DNA of 10,375 nt from Nitrospirota bacterium (lineage in GTDB: Bacteria; Nitrospirota; Nitrospiria; Nitrospirales; UBA8639), in NCBI GenBank assembly GCA_029881175.1, contig JAOUNC010000060.1, forward strand, positions 1-10,375. The letters are read 5' to 3'. A program made the translations under genes and the position numbers. Shown piece by piece: positions 9,739 to 10,375 of this stretch. Each line of letters opens with the position of its first letter. Within the stretch, counting starts at the first letter, position 1. The notes under the pieces were generated by a model that worked only from the letters and a program-made list of their open reading frames with translations, searched no databases and was not told where the DNA came from.

Positions 9739-10375
9739 TCAAAGCTTCACGTCGATGAAGGCTTTTTTCTTAAGTTCCTTCAGCCATTCACGGTAGACCT
9801 CTTCGTTTCGTTGCTTGAATAGGCGGGTTCTGATGCTAGGCTCTACTTGTTCAAAAGGAATGGGTTCGGACTCCTTTATGTCTTGGACATAAAGCAGGTG
9901 TACTCCCAAACTTGTCTGAATGGGAGCAGACAAGGTTCCAGGGTGGAGGTCTTTAATCGCCCTGTCCAGCGGCGAGAGCAAATCTTTCTCTTCCACCCAC
10001 CCTAATTCACTCACAAACTGTGTATGTTGGGCCGCAAGGTCTTCTAGATCGGTTTCCGGTTTCCAATCAGCATAGATGGCCTGGGCTTTTTTTGTCGCGC
10101 GCGCGCGTTCGTATTCACTCGAGGTCTCCCAAAAAATTTGTTTGAGACGATGTTGTGGCGGGTTGCGGAAATCATTGAGATTTGCCTCATAAAACCGGCG
10201 GAGTTCTTCGTTTTCGACGACAATGTTTCGACGCACCTCGAAGTCGAAGAGTTTCTTCAGCAATAGTTCCTGGCCAAATTCTTTTTCGGTTTGCGTCGGT
10301 GGCAAGGGGGTCCGTCGGAGAGCGGCATCAATTTCGTCTTGGGTGACCGAGAGCCCTTTGGCATTGGCTTCCTGA
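9739..10375 (-). CDS. PpiC/SurA-like peptidyl-prolyl isomerase (C-terminal part, 5' end off window)
   Basis: The frame is open across the right edge, and 211 residues are visible. Counting from the edge, the first ~70 residues (QEANAKGLSVTQDEIDAAL, then a helical EVRRNIVVENEELRRFYEANL stretch) resemble the SurA N-terminal chaperone domain. A parvulin-type rotamase domain follows from about PPQHRLKQIFW onward. Its conserved pieces are ELGWVEEKDLLSPLDRAI, the L..GTLSAPIQT turn and GVHLLYVQD, the His of which is a family hallmark. The C-terminus is a basic helix (REWLKELKKKAFIDVKL). Family members act in the periplasm on outer-membrane or secreted proteins, and the signal peptide, if present, lies off the window. 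A TTG at 10305 is not the start, because family sequence continues upstream of it to the edge. It is convergent with smpB-engB. Whether it is SurA proper or a single-domain PpiC cannot be judged. Confidence 0.85.
   Translation of the reverse strand, partial: QEANAKGLSVTQDEIDAALRRTPLPPTQTEKEFGQELLLKKLFDFEVRRNIVVENEELRRFYEANLNDFRNPPQHRLKQIFWETSSEYERARATKKAQAIYADWKPETDLEDLAAQHTQFVSELGWVEEKDLLSPLDRAIKDLHPGTLSAPIQTSLGVHLLYVQDIKESEPIPFEQVEPSIRTRLFKQRNEEVYREWLKELKKKAFIDVKL

Noticed and set aside
10096..10105. A (CG)5 alternating run that might form Z-DNA
   Set aside because: It is only ten bases and encodes the Arg-Ala-Arg-Ala of the foldase, so coding explains it.

Overview
The window is a conserved bacterial chromosome segment starting inside dnaA, the usual neighbourhood of the replication origin. 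The origin itself is not here; it would normally lie upstream of dnaA, off the left edge. Base composition looks close to 50% G+C by eye. GyrB carries the long C-terminal insertion typical of Gram-negative enzymes, and a SurA/PpiC-type periplasmic foldase is encoded at the right edge, so a Gram-negative cell is likely. The dnaA-dnaN-gyrB-gyrA order without recF and the protein sequences made me think of Nitrospirota (a Nitrospira-like organism). That is an impression from memory, not a demonstrated assignment.

Layout. Positions 2-4342 and 4464-6968 on the plus strand hold the replication and topology block: the C-terminal part of dnaA, then dnaN (sliding clamp), gyrB and gyrA. A membrane-anchored protein of unknown function follows (7040-7627). 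It converges on, and overlaps by 20 bp, a minus-strand DUF721 gene, dciA, the predicted loader or operator of the replicative helicase. DnaA (initiator), DciA (helicase recruitment), DnaN (clamp) and gyrase (supercoil removal) are therefore all encoded within 8 kb.

Positions 8091-8449 form the only long non-coding stretch. It is a divergent promoter region between dciA and smpB. It contains two small hairpins, a 177-bp imperfect palindrome that looks like a dispersed foldback/MITE-type repeat, and a perfect 7-bp dyad just before smpB. Next come smpB (trans-translation, ribosome rescue) and engB/ysxC (ribosome-assembly GTPase), probably one operon. Convergent to them is the C-terminal half of a PpiC/SurA-like peptidyl-prolyl isomerase, cut by the right edge.

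Translation signals are unusual. Only dnaN has a clear Shine-Dalgarno sequence. gyrB, dciA and smpB instead have -10-like hexamers 5-9 nt before the start codon, which would suit leaderless mRNAs. gyrA lacks its own ribosome site but is overlapped at its start by a 17-codon leader frame that has a good one. I found no CRISPR array, tRNA, rRNA, transposase, phage gene or defence system. The genes are core housekeeping, and the interest lies in the arrangement and the intergenic DNA.
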